A DNA stretch of 64,000 nucleotides, taken from NCBI RefSeq assembly GCF_902806445.1, contig NZ_LR760298.1, positions 310,001-374,000 of the forward strand, read 5' to 3'. The notes below the pieces were generated by a model. That model saw only the letters and a program-made list of their open reading frames with translations. It ran no database searches and was not told where the DNA came from. This DNA is from Listeria sp. PSOL-1. GTDB taxonomy: Bacteria > Bacillota > Bacilli > Lactobacillales > Listeriaceae. This document shows, piece by piece, positions 46,409-55,981 of the stretch; position 1 is the stretch's first letter, and the number at the start of each line of letters is the position of its first letter. A program made the position numbers and the translations under genes.

Positions 46409-46516
46409 GATCTCAAATAAATCGACGACAAGCGCTTGCTTTAAGAGGTTTGCTAGCCTTCCGTTTTTAGCAAGTCTCTTAAATGAAAACGTGTTCTCTT
46501 GATTTGTCATTTTCAA
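46406..46516. repeat. Dispersed palindromic element, copy C
   Basis: Contains CGACGACAAGCGCTTGC near its left end and GATTTGTCAT at its right end, with a central stem TTTAAGAGGTTTGCTA / TAGCAAGTCTCTTAAA (about 46440-46484). The right end AACGTGTTCTCTTGATTTGT aligns with the same end of copy A. Confidence 0.6.
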
Positions 46517-46646
46517 CTAAATATTTTTAAAGAATTTCTAAATAAAACCGAAAAGGCATTGTAAGCTCGTTTTCATTGTGATACGTTTAACTTAAGTGTG
46601 CGATCCAAAATTCACTAGAAATACTAGTGTCCGGAGGTAAATTAAG

Positions 46647-47756
46647 TTGAACAAAAACGAAATGATGCAAAAAAGCCTTGTAGCTATGATTATCCTTTTT
46701 TCACTCATTAGTTGTAGTGCTATTTGGTTAGCGCAACAAACGAATCAATATGATACAGACTTTTTAAAAATACAAATCATTTTTTTGATGATGGGTTCTG
46801 TGATTTGTCTGCTTATTTCGCGTGTTTCGATTGAATTTTGGCGAAAACATATCATTTGGATATATGTGCTAATGCTGATTTTATTAGTTGGAATTATTAT
46901 TCCAAATCCATTGGTTCCTGATATTAATGGAGCAAAGAGATGGTATCGTATTCTTGGCTTTTCTTTGCAGCCATCTGAAATTATTAAGTCTTTTTTTATT
47001 CTTGTTTTGGCTCATTTTGCTGCTAACAAGCACGTAAACTTGAAACGGCAACAGTTTATTTTAACAGTACTTATCATTCCTGTTTTGCTTTTGTTATTCA
47101 AACAGCCAGATCTTGGGACAACGATTGTTTATTTTGTAACGGCATTTGCCATCGTGCTACTTGCGATGAAATCAGTGAAATGGATTCTTGGTATCTGTTC
47201 TTTGCTAGCAGTAAGTTTTTCGGTATTTATGTATTTGGTTATTTATCATGTGGAATGGTTGGAAAAAATTGGTTTGCATAAATACCAGTTTGCCCGTATT
47301 TATACTTGGCTTGATCCTGCAAGTGACCCTAATGGTGCTTATCAAGTTAATTTATCTCTTCAAGCTATTGGTTCGGGGCAATTAACGGGATATGGTGGGA
47401 AGCAGCTATATATTCCTGAAAGCCACACAGATATGATTTTTAGCGCGATAGCTAATCATTTCGGCTTTATTGGTGTTAGTATTTTGCTGCTTATTTTTAT
47501 TTTATTTATCCAAAGGCTTATTATGGTTAGTTTACAAATGAAAAATATGTTTTCAAGTTATGTTTTTGCAGGCTTTGCCGTTTTATATGCTTTTAATATT
47601 TTTGAAAATATCGCAATGTCTGTGGAATTGATGCCATTGACTGGTATTCCGCTACCTTTTTTGAGTTATGGTGGAAGTTCTGTACTCGGGAACTTCATTG
47701 CGCTTGGTATTATGCTTGCTGTTATTCGCGATGATAAAATGCAAGGGCTATGTTAA
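46647..47756 (+). CDS. FtsW/RodA/SpoVE-family peptidoglycan polymerase
   Basis: A 369-residue SEDS glycosyltransferase with about ten helices. Motifs include GAKRWYRILGFSLQPSE (about 95-111), KQPDLGTTIVYF and the C-terminal PLTGIPLPFLSYGGSS. These enzymes polymerise lipid II for elongation or division; I cannot tell which from sequence alone. TTG 46647 has GGAGG about eight bases upstream. Confidence 0.9.
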   Translation: MNKNEMMQKSLVAMIILFSLISCSAIWLAQQTNQYDTDFLKIQIIFLMMGSVICLLISRVSIEFWRKHIIWIYVLMLILLVGIIIPNPLVPDINGAKRWYRILGFSLQPSEIIKSFFILVLAHFAANKHVNLKRQQFILTVLIIPVLLLLFKQPDLGTTIVYFVTAFAIVLLAMKSVKWILGICSLLAVSFSVFMYLVIYHVEWLEKIGLHKYQFARIYTWLDPASDPNGAYQVNLSLQAIGSGQLTGYGGKQLYIPESHTDMIFSAIANHFGFIGVSILLLIFILFIQRLIMVSLQMKNMFSSYVFAGFAVLYAFNIFENIAMSVELMPLTGIPLPFLSYGGSSVLGNFIALGIMLAVIRDDKMQGLC

Positions 47757-47787
47757 AATACGGTGGAAGATCAAAGGAGCGAATAAA

Positions 47788-48285
47788 ATGGCAAATTATA
47801 TTAATAAGGAGAAACGAAATATTGATTTTGATCCATATCGTTTAGAAATTGTCGCGCTTCCAGAAGTTGTAGCGGTTAATTATCAACCCATTTCTTCCAA
47901 TGCTTTATTAATTCGTATTGCTGATGTAGATGGAAATCTAAAGCCATTACGCGATCCAAAAAGATATCAAGCCATCTTAGAATTATATTTTAATGACATT
48001 AATGAAAGGGACGATTATTGGGGTCTTAGCGCCAAAGAGAAAGCTGAAATGAAATTATTTAATCAAAAACACTGTGAAGTCATCTATCGTTTCATTGATC
48101 ATTATCCAAATTGGGAACAAATTGTTGTTCACTGCCATGCGGGTGTAAGTAGAAGTAGTGCTGTTGCAATGGGTATCGCTGAACATTATCAGCAAGAAAA
48201 GATTTTGGCGCAGCTTAAACAAGTAGAGCGTTACCTGCCTAACCCACGTGTACTTGCTATTATGCGTGGAGAGGCTTTTATTTAA
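47788..48285 (+). CDS. Dual-specificity/tyrosine phosphatase-like protein
   Basis: A 165-residue protein with the Cx5R phosphatase loop VHCHAGVSRSSAVA (about 113-126) and the upstream acidic helix of dual-specificity phosphatases. ATG 47788 follows AAAGGAG with seven bases; the start falls 32 bases after the SEDS gene. Substrate unknown. Confidence 0.8.
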   Translation: MANYINKEKRNIDFDPYRLEIVALPEVVAVNYQPISSNALLIRIADVDGNLKPLRDPKRYQAILELYFNDINERDDYWGLSAKEKAEMKLFNQKHCEVIYRFIDHYPNWEQIVVHCHAGVSRSSAVAMGIAEHYQQEKILAQLKQVERYLPNPRVLAIMRGEAFI

Positions 48286-48433
48286 AAAATTTGCAGCCAT
48301 AAAATCAGATAATTCCAATTTATAGCATTTCCCTAAATACATTAACTAAAAAGGAATTCGCCAAAATAGTGGTATAATACTTGAGGTGAGAGAGTTTAGC
48401 TCAAGAAATTTCGAATAAGAAGGAATGAATTCA

Positions 48434-49933
48434 ATGACAAATGAAGTTAAAAAGATGGGATTAATCAGTTTGATTTTAATGATTTTCACATCGGTATTTG
48501 GTTTTGCTAATGGTCCTGTTGGTTTTTATTTGATGGGATATGGTGCCATCCCTTGGTATGTTGCTGCAGCGGTTTGTTTTTTTATCCCGTTTGCGCTAAT
48601 GATGGCAGAATATGGCTCGGCTTATCGCTATGAAAAAGGTGGTATTTATTCGTGGATGAATGATAGCGTTGGACCGCGCTATGCCTTTATTGTTACGTTT
48701 ATGTGGTTTACCTCTTATATTATTTGGATGGTTGGGATTTCATCTAAAGTGTGGATCCCACTCTCGACATTTTTATTTGGAACAGATAAAACACAAGAAT
48801 GGACCCTTTTTTCGCTTTCTCCAACGCAAACAATTGGGATACTCGGTGTGGTTTGGATGATTGTTGTTACGCTATTTGCTTCAAAAGGTTTGAAACAAAT
48901 CACTAAGGTAACAACTGTCGGTGGAATCGCAGTAATGGGATTAAATGTTGTTTTAATTTTAGTTAGTCTCGTTGTTTTAATCTTAAATGGCGGACGTTTT
49001 GCACAGGAAATTACTGGTGTTGGATCGTTTTTAATCTCACCCAATCCTAATTACTTAAGTAGTATCTCTGTTTTAAGTTTTTGCGTGTTTGCGATTTTTG
49101 CTTATGGCGGAACAGAAGCTGTTGCTGGCCTTGTTGATCAAACGAAGAATCCTAAAAAAACATTTCCAAAAGGAATTATGATTGCGGCCATGGTGATTTC
49201 CATTGGTTATGCTATTGGGATTTTACTTTGGGGAGTTACTGCAAATTGGGCAAAAGTATTAAACGGCGAAACGACGAATTTAGGAAATATTACGTATGTG
49301 TTAATGTATAATTTAGGGCTTGAATTTGGCCATGCAATAGGTCTTTCAGCTAGTGCTGCTATTGGAATGGCTAGTTGGTTTGCTAGAGTTACAGGGCTAT
49401 CAATGTTCTTAGCGTATACTGGTGCTTTTTTTACATTAATTTATTCACCACTAAAAGCAATTATTCAAGGGACGCCAAAAGAATTGTGGCCAAAACGAAT
49501 GACCAAAATTAATAAAGCCGGCATGCCCGAATTTGCTATGTGGGTTCAGTGTATTATTGTTTCGCTAATTATTGTTATCGCTTCTTTTGGGGGAAGCAAT
49601 GCCTCAGCGCTTTATAATAAATTAACGCTAATGGCCAATGTTTCAATGACGCTACCTTATTTATTTTTAGCGTTAGCCTTTCCCTTTTTTAAACGTCGTG
49701 AAAATCTAGAACGACCATTTGTTGTCTATAAAAATAAGATGATTTCTTATTTTGTCACCATTGTTTTAAGTTGTGTCGTTGGTTTTGCTAACATCTTTAC
49801 TATCATTCAACCGGCTATCGGTGGAAACTGGGGTGACACATTATGGATGATTGCTGGTCCAGTTGTTTTCTCCATCTTAGCTATCGCTATCTATGAAAAT
49901 TATGATGTTCGAAAGAGACGTCAATTATTGTAA
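48434..49933 (+). CDS. APC-family amino acid permease (YjeM/glutamate-GABA antiporter group)
   Basis: A 499-residue transporter with about 12 helices. FANGPVGFYLMGYGAIPWYV, AEYGSAYRYEKGGIYSWM and the conserved AYGGTEAVAGLVDQTKNPKKT (in pieces) place it in the glutamate:GABA antiporter/YjeM branch. ATG 48434 has AAGGA nine bases upstream; ATG 48425 would be only two bases from it. An extended -10 TGGTATAAT lies at about 48371-48379. A palindromic element ends the transcript. Confidence 0.88.
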   Translation: MTNEVKKMGLISLILMIFTSVFGFANGPVGFYLMGYGAIPWYVAAAVCFFIPFALMMAEYGSAYRYEKGGIYSWMNDSVGPRYAFIVTFMWFTSYIIWMVGISSKVWIPLSTFLFGTDKTQEWTLFSLSPTQTIGILGVVWMIVVTLFASKGLKQITKVTTVGGIAVMGLNVVLILVSLVVLILNGGRFAQEITGVGSFLISPNPNYLSSISVLSFCVFAIFAYGGTEAVAGLVDQTKNPKKTFPKGIMIAAMVISIGYAIGILLWGVTANWAKVLNGETTNLGNITYVLMYNLGLEFGHAIGLSASAAIGMASWFARVTGLSMFLAYTGAFFTLIYSPLKAIIQGTPKELWPKRMTKINKAGMPEFAMWVQCIIVSLIIVIASFGGSNASALYNKLTLMANVSMTLPYLFLALAFPFFKRRENLERPFVVYKNKMISYFVTIVLSCVVGFANIFTIIQPAIGGNWGDTLWMIAGPVVFSILAIAIYENYDVRKRRQLL

Positions 49934-49935
49934 AC

Positions 49936-50028
49936 AAAAGAAGAGATTGAAGACATAAATCGATTTTGCGCTATGATAGATTTCGTGCGTAGGCTTATCG
50001 TTATTTATGCTTCAATCTTTTTTTGAAG
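49936..50028. repeat. Dispersed palindromic element, copy D, acting as terminator
   Basis: AGATTGAAG..CATAAAT / ATTTATG-CTTCAATCT outer stem followed by TTTTTTT. The right arm reversed reads CATAAATAACGATAAGC, similar to the shared core. Confidence 0.55.
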
Positions 50029-50099
50029 CAGAGAAATTGTCAATCATACAAAAAATGCAGTACACTTAAGGTGATTTAGAAAAACAGGGGGAAGAATAG

Positions 50100-51449
50100 A
50101 TGACAAAACACTATGATTATATTGCTATTGGCGGCGGTAGTGGAGGAATTGCATCAGTTAACCGCGCAGCTATGCATGGAAAAAAATGTGCTTTAGTAGA
50201 ACCTGAATACCTTGGTGGGACATGTGTTAATGTTGGGTGCGTACCGAAAAAAGTCATGTGGTATGGCGCAGAGATTAAAGCGGGAATTGAAAAATATGGC
50301 CCAGATTATGGCTTACATGCTGATCTTACATTTGATCTTCAAACGCTTGTTAAAAATCGTGAAAGTTATATCGCACGACTGCATACCATTTATAAAAAGG
50401 GCTTGGATCATAATCATGTTGATTTGCTTCATGGATATGCTCAATTTCTTGATGACAAAACAATCATCGTCGCTGGAGAAAAATATACAGCAGATCACAT
50501 TTTAATTGCTACGGGTGGAAAACCAACAATTCCAGATATTCCAGGTGCTGAATTGGGTATCACATCGAATGGTTTTTTTGCTTTAAAGGAGCTGCCAAAA
50601 AAGGTGGCGGTTGTAGGTGCAGGGTATATTGCGGTTGAACTTGCTGGTATTTTGCACGCATTCGGTTCTGAAACCCATTTGTTTGTCCGTAAACATGTAC
50701 CCTTGCGCCATTTTGATCCGATGATTTCATCTACACTTACTGAAATTTATGAAGCAAATGGCATTGATATTCATACGCATGCTATACCGAAGCAGGTCGA
50801 AAAAACTGCAGATGGACGTTTAATTCTTTATTTAGAAAATGGAAAACAAGAGATCGTCGACACGATTATTTGGGCTATTGGTCGAACCCCTGTTACGGAT
50901 ACGCTTGCACTTGAAAATACAGGAATATCACTTACAAATAAAGGTTATATTGCCGTTGACCAATACCAAAATACAAGCGCTAAAGGAATTTATGCTGTTG
51001 GCGACGTAACTGGGCATATTGAATTAACACCAGTAGCCATTGCTGCTGGAAGAAGACTTGCAGAACGGTTATTTAATGGTAAGAAAGATGAGCATTTAGA
51101 TTATCACCTGGTACCAACCGTTGTCTTTAGTCACCCTACAATTGGAACAGTTGGTTTAACAGAGCCTGAAGCGATTGCCAAACATGGTGAAAAAAATATC
51201 AAAGTGTATACTTCTTCATTTACATCCATGTATACAACAATGACTGCACACCGTGAACCTTGTCGAATGAAACTGATTTGTGAAGGACAAAATGAACGTA
51301 TTGTAGGTCTTCATGGTATCGGTACTGGCATGGATGAGCTGTTGCAAGGCTTTGCTGTTGCCATAAAAATGGGAGCAACGAAAGCTGATTTCGATAATAC
51401 CGTAGCCATTCATCCAACAAGTGCTGAAGAATTTGTGACAATGAGGTAA
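50100..51449 (+). CDS. gor: Glutathione-disulfide reductase
   Basis: FAD enzyme of 449 residues that reduces glutathione disulfide with NADPH. FAD motif [15 protein letters not shown], redox pair [16 protein letters not shown] (Cys 42 and 47 approximately), NADPH motif [12 protein letters not shown] and the C-terminal [12 protein letters not shown] with the catalytic histidine. AGGGGGAAG precedes the ATG. The phosphoglycerate-mutase-like gene follows after 23 bases, as I recall for lmo0906-lmo0907. Confidence 0.92.
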   Translation: MTKHYDYIAIGGGSGGIASVNRAAMHGKKCALVEPEYLGGTCVNVGCVPKKVMWYGAEIKAGIEKYGPDYGLHADLTFDLQTLVKNRESYIARLHTIYKKGLDHNHVDLLHGYAQFLDDKTIIVAGEKYTADHILIATGGKPTIPDIPGAELGITSNGFFALKELPKKVAVVGAGYIAVELAGILHAFGSETHLFVRKHVPLRHFDPMISSTLTEIYEANGIDIHTHAIPKQVEKTADGRLILYLENGKQEIVDTIIWAIGRTPVTDTLALENTGISLTNKGYIAVDQYQNTSAKGIYAVGDVTGHIELTPVAIAAGRRLAERLFNGKKDEHLDYHLVPTVVFSHPTIGTVGLTEPEAIAKHGEKNIKVYTSSFTSMYTTMTAHREPCRMKLICEGQNERIVGLHGIGTGMDELLQGFAVAIKMGATKADFDNTVAIHPTSAEEFVTMR

Positions 51450-51472
51450 GAACTTTAAGGAGGCGTGAGTTA

Positions 51473-52147
51473 ATGGGAGAAAAATTATCTTTATATTTCG
51501 TACGACATGGACAGACATATTTAAATAAAAATTGGCGAATGCAAGGTTGGGCTGATACGCCTTTAACACCGGAGGGCATTGAAATTGTTAAGCAAAGTGG
51601 TCGTGGCCTTTCAGAAATTGAATTTATTGCAGCTTATTCTAGTGATCTCCACCGAACCATTGCAACTGCCGAATTATTGTTAAAAGAAAATAAACATGGA
51701 TTTGGCTTGACCCTTGAGCCGCGGGAAGAATTTCGTGAAACTTTTTTTGGTTCATTTGAAGGAGAAAAAAACACGGTTGCTTGGGAGGAAATTGCTCAAG
51801 TAAACGGCTATGAATCCCAAGCAGCGTTTTTTGAGCAAGCCAATGTAAAGCAAGCGATGGATGGCACAAAAAAAGCTGATCCAACTGGTGACGCAGAAGA
51901 CTTTTTCACGTTTTGGACCCGTGTTGAACAAGGGTTTTTGCATGTTATTAATCGTCATCGTGAGGAAGGTGGAAATATTTTAATCGTCGCTCACGGAAAT
52001 ACAATTAGAAATATTGTCCATGAGCTAGTTCCATCGGTTAAAGAGAGTTTTATTTTAGATAATGCTAGTGTGACAGTCTTAACTTATGAAAATGGTTTAT
52101 TTGAAATTGAGCGCTTAAATGATATTTCTCATTTTCAAGCAGAATAA
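51473..52147 (+). CDS. Phosphoglycerate mutase-family (histidine) phosphatase
   Basis: A 224-residue member of the histidine phosphatase superfamily. The phosphohistidine motif is FVRHGQTYLN (RHG about 10-12), with DLHRTIATAELLL and a second histidine in VAHGNTIRNIVH. Such proteins act on small phosphate esters; glycolytic activity is not implied. AAGGAGGCG precedes the ATG. Confidence 0.88.
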   Translation: MGEKLSLYFVRHGQTYLNKNWRMQGWADTPLTPEGIEIVKQSGRGLSEIEFIAAYSSDLHRTIATAELLLKENKHGFGLTLEPREEFRETFFGSFEGEKNTVAWEEIAQVNGYESQAAFFEQANVKQAMDGTKKADPTGDAEDFFTFWTRVEQGFLHVINRHREEGGNILIVAHGNTIRNIVHELVPSVKESFILDNASVTVLTYENGLFEIERLNDISHFQAE

Positions 52148-52173
52148 AAGTTTGCGTAAAAAATACAAAAATA

Positions 52174-52215
52174 AGGCTAGGACAGATGGCGATAAGCGCT
52201 TGAACTGTCCTAGCC
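52174..52215 (-). terminator. Terminator with repeat core in its loop (copy E)
   Basis: Perfect 11-bp stem GGCTAGGACAG / CTGTCCTAGCC; the loop is ATGGCGATAAGCGCTTGAA, containing the shared core. On the minus strand it is followed by TTATTTTTG, so it mainly terminates the AI-2E-family gene; it may also help end the gor operon. Confidence 0.75.
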
Positions 52216-52224
52216 TAAAAATGA

Positions 52225-53340
52225 TTATTCATCTAATTTTTTCCCAACCTCTACATCGTGATGGAGCTGGATCAGTTTGGCTACATTTACAATAATTGTT
52301 TTCATAATGGCATAAAGTGGTACACCTAAAATCATTCCAAAGAGTCCAGCCAGATTGCCTGCAACAAGCAAGATAACGATAATCGTTAATGGATGGATTT
52401 TTAAAGTGCGTCCCATAATAAGGGGTTGTAAAACATTACCATCAATTTGCTGCACAATGACAACAACGATGATAACTCCTAAAGCTTGTATCGGAGTGGT
52501 CAAAAAGGCAACAATAACAGCTGGTGCCGCACCAATAAAAGGTCCTAAATATGGAATAATATTCGTTGCACCAGCAATGAACGCAAATAAAAGAGCATAA
52601 GGTTGACCGATAATTAAATAACCAATGAATGTAAAAATCCCAACAAATAAGCAATCTAAAACTTGTGAACTAATATAAGTTGAAAGTGTTTTATTCATTT
52701 CTTGGATAATTTTTTTGGCATCATCACGAATAAATGCTGGAAAAAATTTTTGAACAGATGTCATGAATTTATTCCCATCTTTGAACATATAAAATAGGAT
52801 AAAAGGAACTGTAACTAAAATCACAACAAAGCTTGTAACAAAGCCTGCAATTGCACCGATGCTTGTGGTTAAACCGTTTAGAACGATATTCATAATTTTA
52901 GGAACGGAGAGATTTGCTTTCTCCATTTCACTTTTAAAATCAATTTTGCTAAATGATGGATCTTTCGAAAGTTCTTGTAGCCATTTTTCGAAATCATTCC
53001 AATAACCTGGAAGCGCCTTTGCGAGTTGTGTCACTTGGTCTGTCAGAATAGGCCCTAGTTTCATAACGGCGAGTGCCAGCAAAACGATGAAAACGATAAA
53101 AATTAAAAGAACGCTAAGTAAACGTGGAATTTTACGCTTTTCCAAAAAACCAACAAGAGGGTTAAACATATAAAATAAGAAGCCGGCAATTAGAATTGGC
53201 ATGAAAAGAGTTGAAATAATAACCCCAATTGGCGAAAATATGTAACGCAACTTTAAAAGGAAAAATAGAATAAGTACAACGGCTAATATTTCAATAGTCC
53301 AGAAAAACAGTTTGCTATTTTGAAATCGTGGAAACTTCAT
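52225..53340 (-). CDS. AI-2E/UPF0118-family membrane transporter
   Basis: A 371-residue multi-pass protein with about eight helices. The family region LLFAFIAGATNIIPYLGPFIG then AAPAVIVAFL and GNVLQPLIMGRTLKIHPL are clear. Members export autoinducer-2 or act as Na+/H+ antiporters; substrate is unknown here. Minus strand, AAGGAGGTACC upstream of ATG 53340. Convergent with the phosphatase gene. Confidence 0.9.
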   Translation of the reverse strand: MKFPRFQNSKLFFWTIEILAVVLILFFLLKLRYIFSPIGVIISTLFMPILIAGFLFYMFNPLVGFLEKRKIPRLLSVLLIFIVFIVLLALAVMKLGPILTDQVTQLAKALPGYWNDFEKWLQELSKDPSFSKIDFKSEMEKANLSVPKIMNIVLNGLTTSIGAIAGFVTSFVVILVTVPFILFYMFKDGNKFMTSVQKFFPAFIRDDAKKIIQEMNKTLSTYISSQVLDCLFVGIFTFIGYLIIGQPYALLFAFIAGATNIIPYLGPFIGAAPAVIVAFLTTPIQALGVIIVVVIVQQIDGNVLQPLIMGRTLKIHPLTIIVILLVAGNLAGLFGMILGVPLYAIMKTIIVNVAKLIQLHHDVEVGKKLDE

Positions 53341-53405
53341 GGGTACCTCCTTTTTTAATTTCTTTTATCTTACCATTTCACGCCTGAAATAGCCAAAAAT
53401 AGTTA

Positions 53406-53433
53406 TTGAAAGACGGATGATAGGATTTATGAT
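53406..53433 (+). promoter_or_regulatory. Promoter of the GyrI-like gene
   Basis: TTGAAA, 16-base spacer, TATGAT, about 70 bases before the start codon. Confidence 0.55.
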
Positions 53434-53504
53434 ATGCTCTTAGGTAGAAGGACAAGATGAAATGACTGCTTTTTATATCATAAATAGAAAGGAGTCGATA
53501 AAAA

Positions 53505-54020
53505 ATGGCCATTACAGATCTGCGTTTTGAAGAACATGAAGCATTGTTTATGATCGCTTTGGTTTGGCAAGGGAAGTCTTTGGAGGCATTTCATGAAAAA
53601 GCGAATAAGTTAATTCAAGAGGTAAAAACACTGACTGAAGACACAGTAGATGTTGATCAACTTTTTAACATCTCAGTTCATAACATAGAAGATGGAATTA
53701 CTTATTATTCAGCTTTTCAGGCATCTAAAAAACCGCGCAGTTTGCCAGAGGACATGGAGTGGTTAGAAATACCGCCGCAAACTTATTTTGTAGCCAATCA
53801 TGTTGCCGGAACAAACCGTGAAGAAAGCTATGATGAAATAAGCAGACAAATTAAAGAACGTGGATATGTTCCTTATATTACCGCTGATTTTCCCGTATTT
53901 GATCCACTCCCATTTAAAATCGAAATTCACTATTTAAATGGAAAAATTAGCAAGCAAGAGGCTTATGAAATTCGAATTCCCGTCATAAAAAAATTAACAA
54001 GTAGTGAGGCAGTCTTTTAA
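53505..54020 (+). CDS. GyrI-like / AraC effector-binding domain protein
   Basis: A 171-residue stand-alone effector-binding domain. The IPPQTYFVANHVAGTNREES segment and the C-terminal PFKIEIHYLNGKI match the GyrI-like small-molecule-binding fold. No DNA-binding domain is present. GAAAGGAG precedes the ATG. The terminator begins within its last codons. Confidence 0.75.
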   Translation: MAITDLRFEEHEALFMIALVWQGKSLEAFHEKANKLIQEVKTLTEDTVDVDQLFNISVHNIEDGITYYSAFQASKKPRSLPEDMEWLEIPPQTYFVANHVAGTNREESYDEISRQIKERGYVPYITADFPVFDPLPFKIEIHYLNGKISKQEAYEIRIPVIKKLTSSEAVF

Positions 54021-54035
54021 AAAGACTGCCTTTTT
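54008..54035 (+). terminator. Terminator overlapping the GyrI-like gene stop
   Basis: GGCAGTCTT TTAA AAGACTGCC followed by TTTTT; the stop codon TAA is the loop. Confidence 0.9.
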
Positions 54036-54150
54036 AACGATAATAAATGTTCGTGCAATTAAATCATTTATTTCATAATAAGCAAAAAAAAGATTAAAAA
54101 CACTTTTTTGTGGAAAAGAAAGAATAACGAATGATAAAGGAGTGTTTCTT

Positions 54151-55605
54151 GTGCAAGATAATCAATTACCTAAAGTTGAAACAAGATTGTTTATTAATGG
54201 GGAATGGACAACCGGTGGATTAGATCAAACGAAAGAAGTCATTAATCCAGCAACAAAAGAAGTAGTTGCCAAAGTCAGCCAAGCAGGGGAGGAGGAAACC
54301 AAACAAGCCATCCAAGCAGCGAAAGAAGCGTTTCCTAAATGGCGAGCACTGGAGCTAAAAGAACGGGTAAGCATTTTGCGTAAGATCAGTCAATTAATAG
54401 AAGAAAAAGCAGATGATCTAGCTAAAATTATGACATTAGAACAAGGAAAACCACTAAAAGAAGCAAAAGAAGAAGTTTTATCCGGCGTAGAAACCTTTTT
54501 ATTTGCCGCTGAAGAAGCGCGTAGATTATACGGAGAGCGAATCCCCGCACCAAATAACCATAACTATATTGTTAAGAAGGAACCTATTGGAGTAGTCGCA
54601 GCGATTACACCTTGGAATTTCCCATCAGGTATGGTGACACGGAAGTTATCGCCAGCACTTGCAGCCGGGAATACGGTCGTCTTAAAACCTTCCAGTGATA
54701 CACCACTTTCTGCTATAGCTTTTTTCGAAATTGCTAAAAAAGCAGGGGTACCGGATGGGGTGGTCAATTTAGTGATGGGTGATTCTACAGTGATCGGTGA
54801 AACATTAACGGCCAGTGATGACGTGCGTAAGTTAACATTTACGGGTTCAACCGCTGTTGGTAAATTACTTTTCAACCAATCAGGAGACACATTGAAGAAA
54901 ATATCGTTTGAACTAGGCGGTCATGCTCCATTTATTGTTTTTGATGATGCTGATTTAGAAGAAGCAGCAAGTTATTTGATTGCTGCTAAATTTAATAATA
55001 ACGGTCAAGTTTGTATCGCGCCAAATCGTATTTTTGTCGATAAACGAGTGAAAGATGAATTTACAAATCTTGTTTTAGAAAAGGTGAAAGGACTTAAAGT
55101 TGGCAATGGATTAGGAAATGTTGATATTGGCCCACTTATTCGTGAAGATGCGATTGGTAAAATTGAATCCCAGCTTGCTGATGCAGAAGAGAAAGGTGCA
55201 GATATCTTGATCGGCGGAAATCGATTAAGAGGTGGGGAGTATGATAAAGGGTATTATTTTGAACCCACGATTCTTGATCAAGTAACGCAAAAAATGAATA
55301 TTTTTTATGAAGAAACATTTGGGCCAGTTATCCCGCTTATTTCTTTTAAAACAGAGGAAGAAGCGGTGAAAATGGCAAATGATTGTGAATTTGGCTTAGC
55401 TTCTTATTTCTTTACGAAAGATATTAGACGAGTTGAAGAAGTAAGCGATCAACTCGAGTACGGAATGGTTGGTGTTAATGAAATAGCTATTTCAAACGCA
55501 GAAACGCCATTTGGTGGGGTGAAACATTCTGGCTTTGGCCGTGAAAATGGCCATTACGGTTTGGAAGAATATACGCAAGTTAAATTTGTGAATGTAAGGT
55601 ATTAG
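54151..55605 (+). CDS. gabD: Succinate-semialdehyde dehydrogenase
   Basis: NAD(P)-dependent aldehyde dehydrogenase of 484 residues completing GABA breakdown to succinate. ITPWNFPSGMVTRKLSPALA, the glycine motif FTGSTAVGK, the general-base segment FELGGHAPFIVF and the catalytic cysteine in NNGQVCIAPNR are present. GTG 54151 has AAAGGAG eight bases upstream; GTG 54142 would be too close to it. I recall the L. monocytogenes counterpart (lmo0913) as sigma-B dependent, but I see no good sigma-B promoter here. Confidence 0.92.
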   Translation: MQDNQLPKVETRLFINGEWTTGGLDQTKEVINPATKEVVAKVSQAGEEETKQAIQAAKEAFPKWRALELKERVSILRKISQLIEEKADDLAKIMTLEQGKPLKEAKEEVLSGVETFLFAAEEARRLYGERIPAPNNHNYIVKKEPIGVVAAITPWNFPSGMVTRKLSPALAAGNTVVLKPSSDTPLSAIAFFEIAKKAGVPDGVVNLVMGDSTVIGETLTASDDVRKLTFTGSTAVGKLLFNQSGDTLKKISFELGGHAPFIVFDDADLEEAASYLIAAKFNNNGQVCIAPNRIFVDKRVKDEFTNLVLEKVKGLKVGNGLGNVDIGPLIREDAIGKIESQLADAEEKGADILIGGNRLRGGEYDKGYYFEPTILDQVTQKMNIFYEETFGPVIPLISFKTEEEAVKMANDCEFGLASYFFTKDIRRVEEVSDQLEYGMVGVNEIAISNAETPFGGVKHSGFGRENGHYGLEEYTQVKFVNVRY

Positions 55606-55629
55606 CTTGTTTGACCTGACACATGTTGA

Positions 55630-55738
55630 TGAAAAGAGTCTTTGAGACATAAACAAAATAAATTGGCGATAAGCGCTTCCGCTCCAACTTTTAAATTGTA
55701 TTTAGCGGAAGCGTATGATGTCTCAGACTCTTTTTATG
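55630..55738. repeat. Dispersed palindromic element, copy F, acting as gabD terminator
   Basis: Outer stem AAAAGAGTCTTTGAGACAT / ATGTCTCAGACTCTTTT, then ACAAAATAAATTGGCG and ATAAGCGCTT, then inner stem AGCGCTTCCGCT / AGCGGAAGCG. A T5 run follows. Best-preserved copy of the left-hand consensus. Confidence 0.7.
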
Positions 55739-55748
55739 TATGGAAACC

Positions 55749-55777
55749 TTGCAAACTTTTTAAATCTCCTTTATAAT
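55749..55777 (+). promoter_or_regulatory. Promoter of the ABC-F attenuator transcript
   Basis: TTGCAA, 17-base spacer, TATAAT. Confidence 0.75.
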
Positions 55778-55783
55778 AAACAC

Positions 55784-55981
55784 ATTAAATTCAAAGGAGT
55801 GTAACATTAAGCCAATGAAGTTCTAATCCTATTTTTCGAAAATAATCAAGAATCATAGCAAAAATGATTTTTCGGATAGGATAAGTATGTTCAATTTGGC
55901 GTGTATCACTTTTTTAAAATAAGTGGCTTTTTAGCGAGACTAAAATTGAACTCCTCTCCGAAATGGATAGGGGTTTTTTTC
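55784..55981 (+). promoter_or_regulatory. Antibiotic-responsive attenuator with three-codon leader ORF (rli53-like)
   Basis: Leader ORF ATG AAG TTC TAA at 55815-55826, with AAAGGAG 15 bases upstream. One base later begins hairpin 1, TCCTATTTTTCGAAAA (about 55827-55842) / TTTTTCGGATAGGA (about 55869-55882). The terminator is CTCCTCTCC / GGATAGGGG with TTTTTTT (about 55953-55980). The right arm of hairpin 1 can instead pair with the terminator's left arm (CCTCTCCGAAA), giving an antiterminator. Matches the rli53 logic known upstream of lmo0919. Confidence 0.75.

Noticed and set aside
54040-54150. Sigma-B promoter before gabD
   Set aside because: I expected one from the L. monocytogenes counterpart, but no GTTT/GGGTAT pair with proper spacing is visible.
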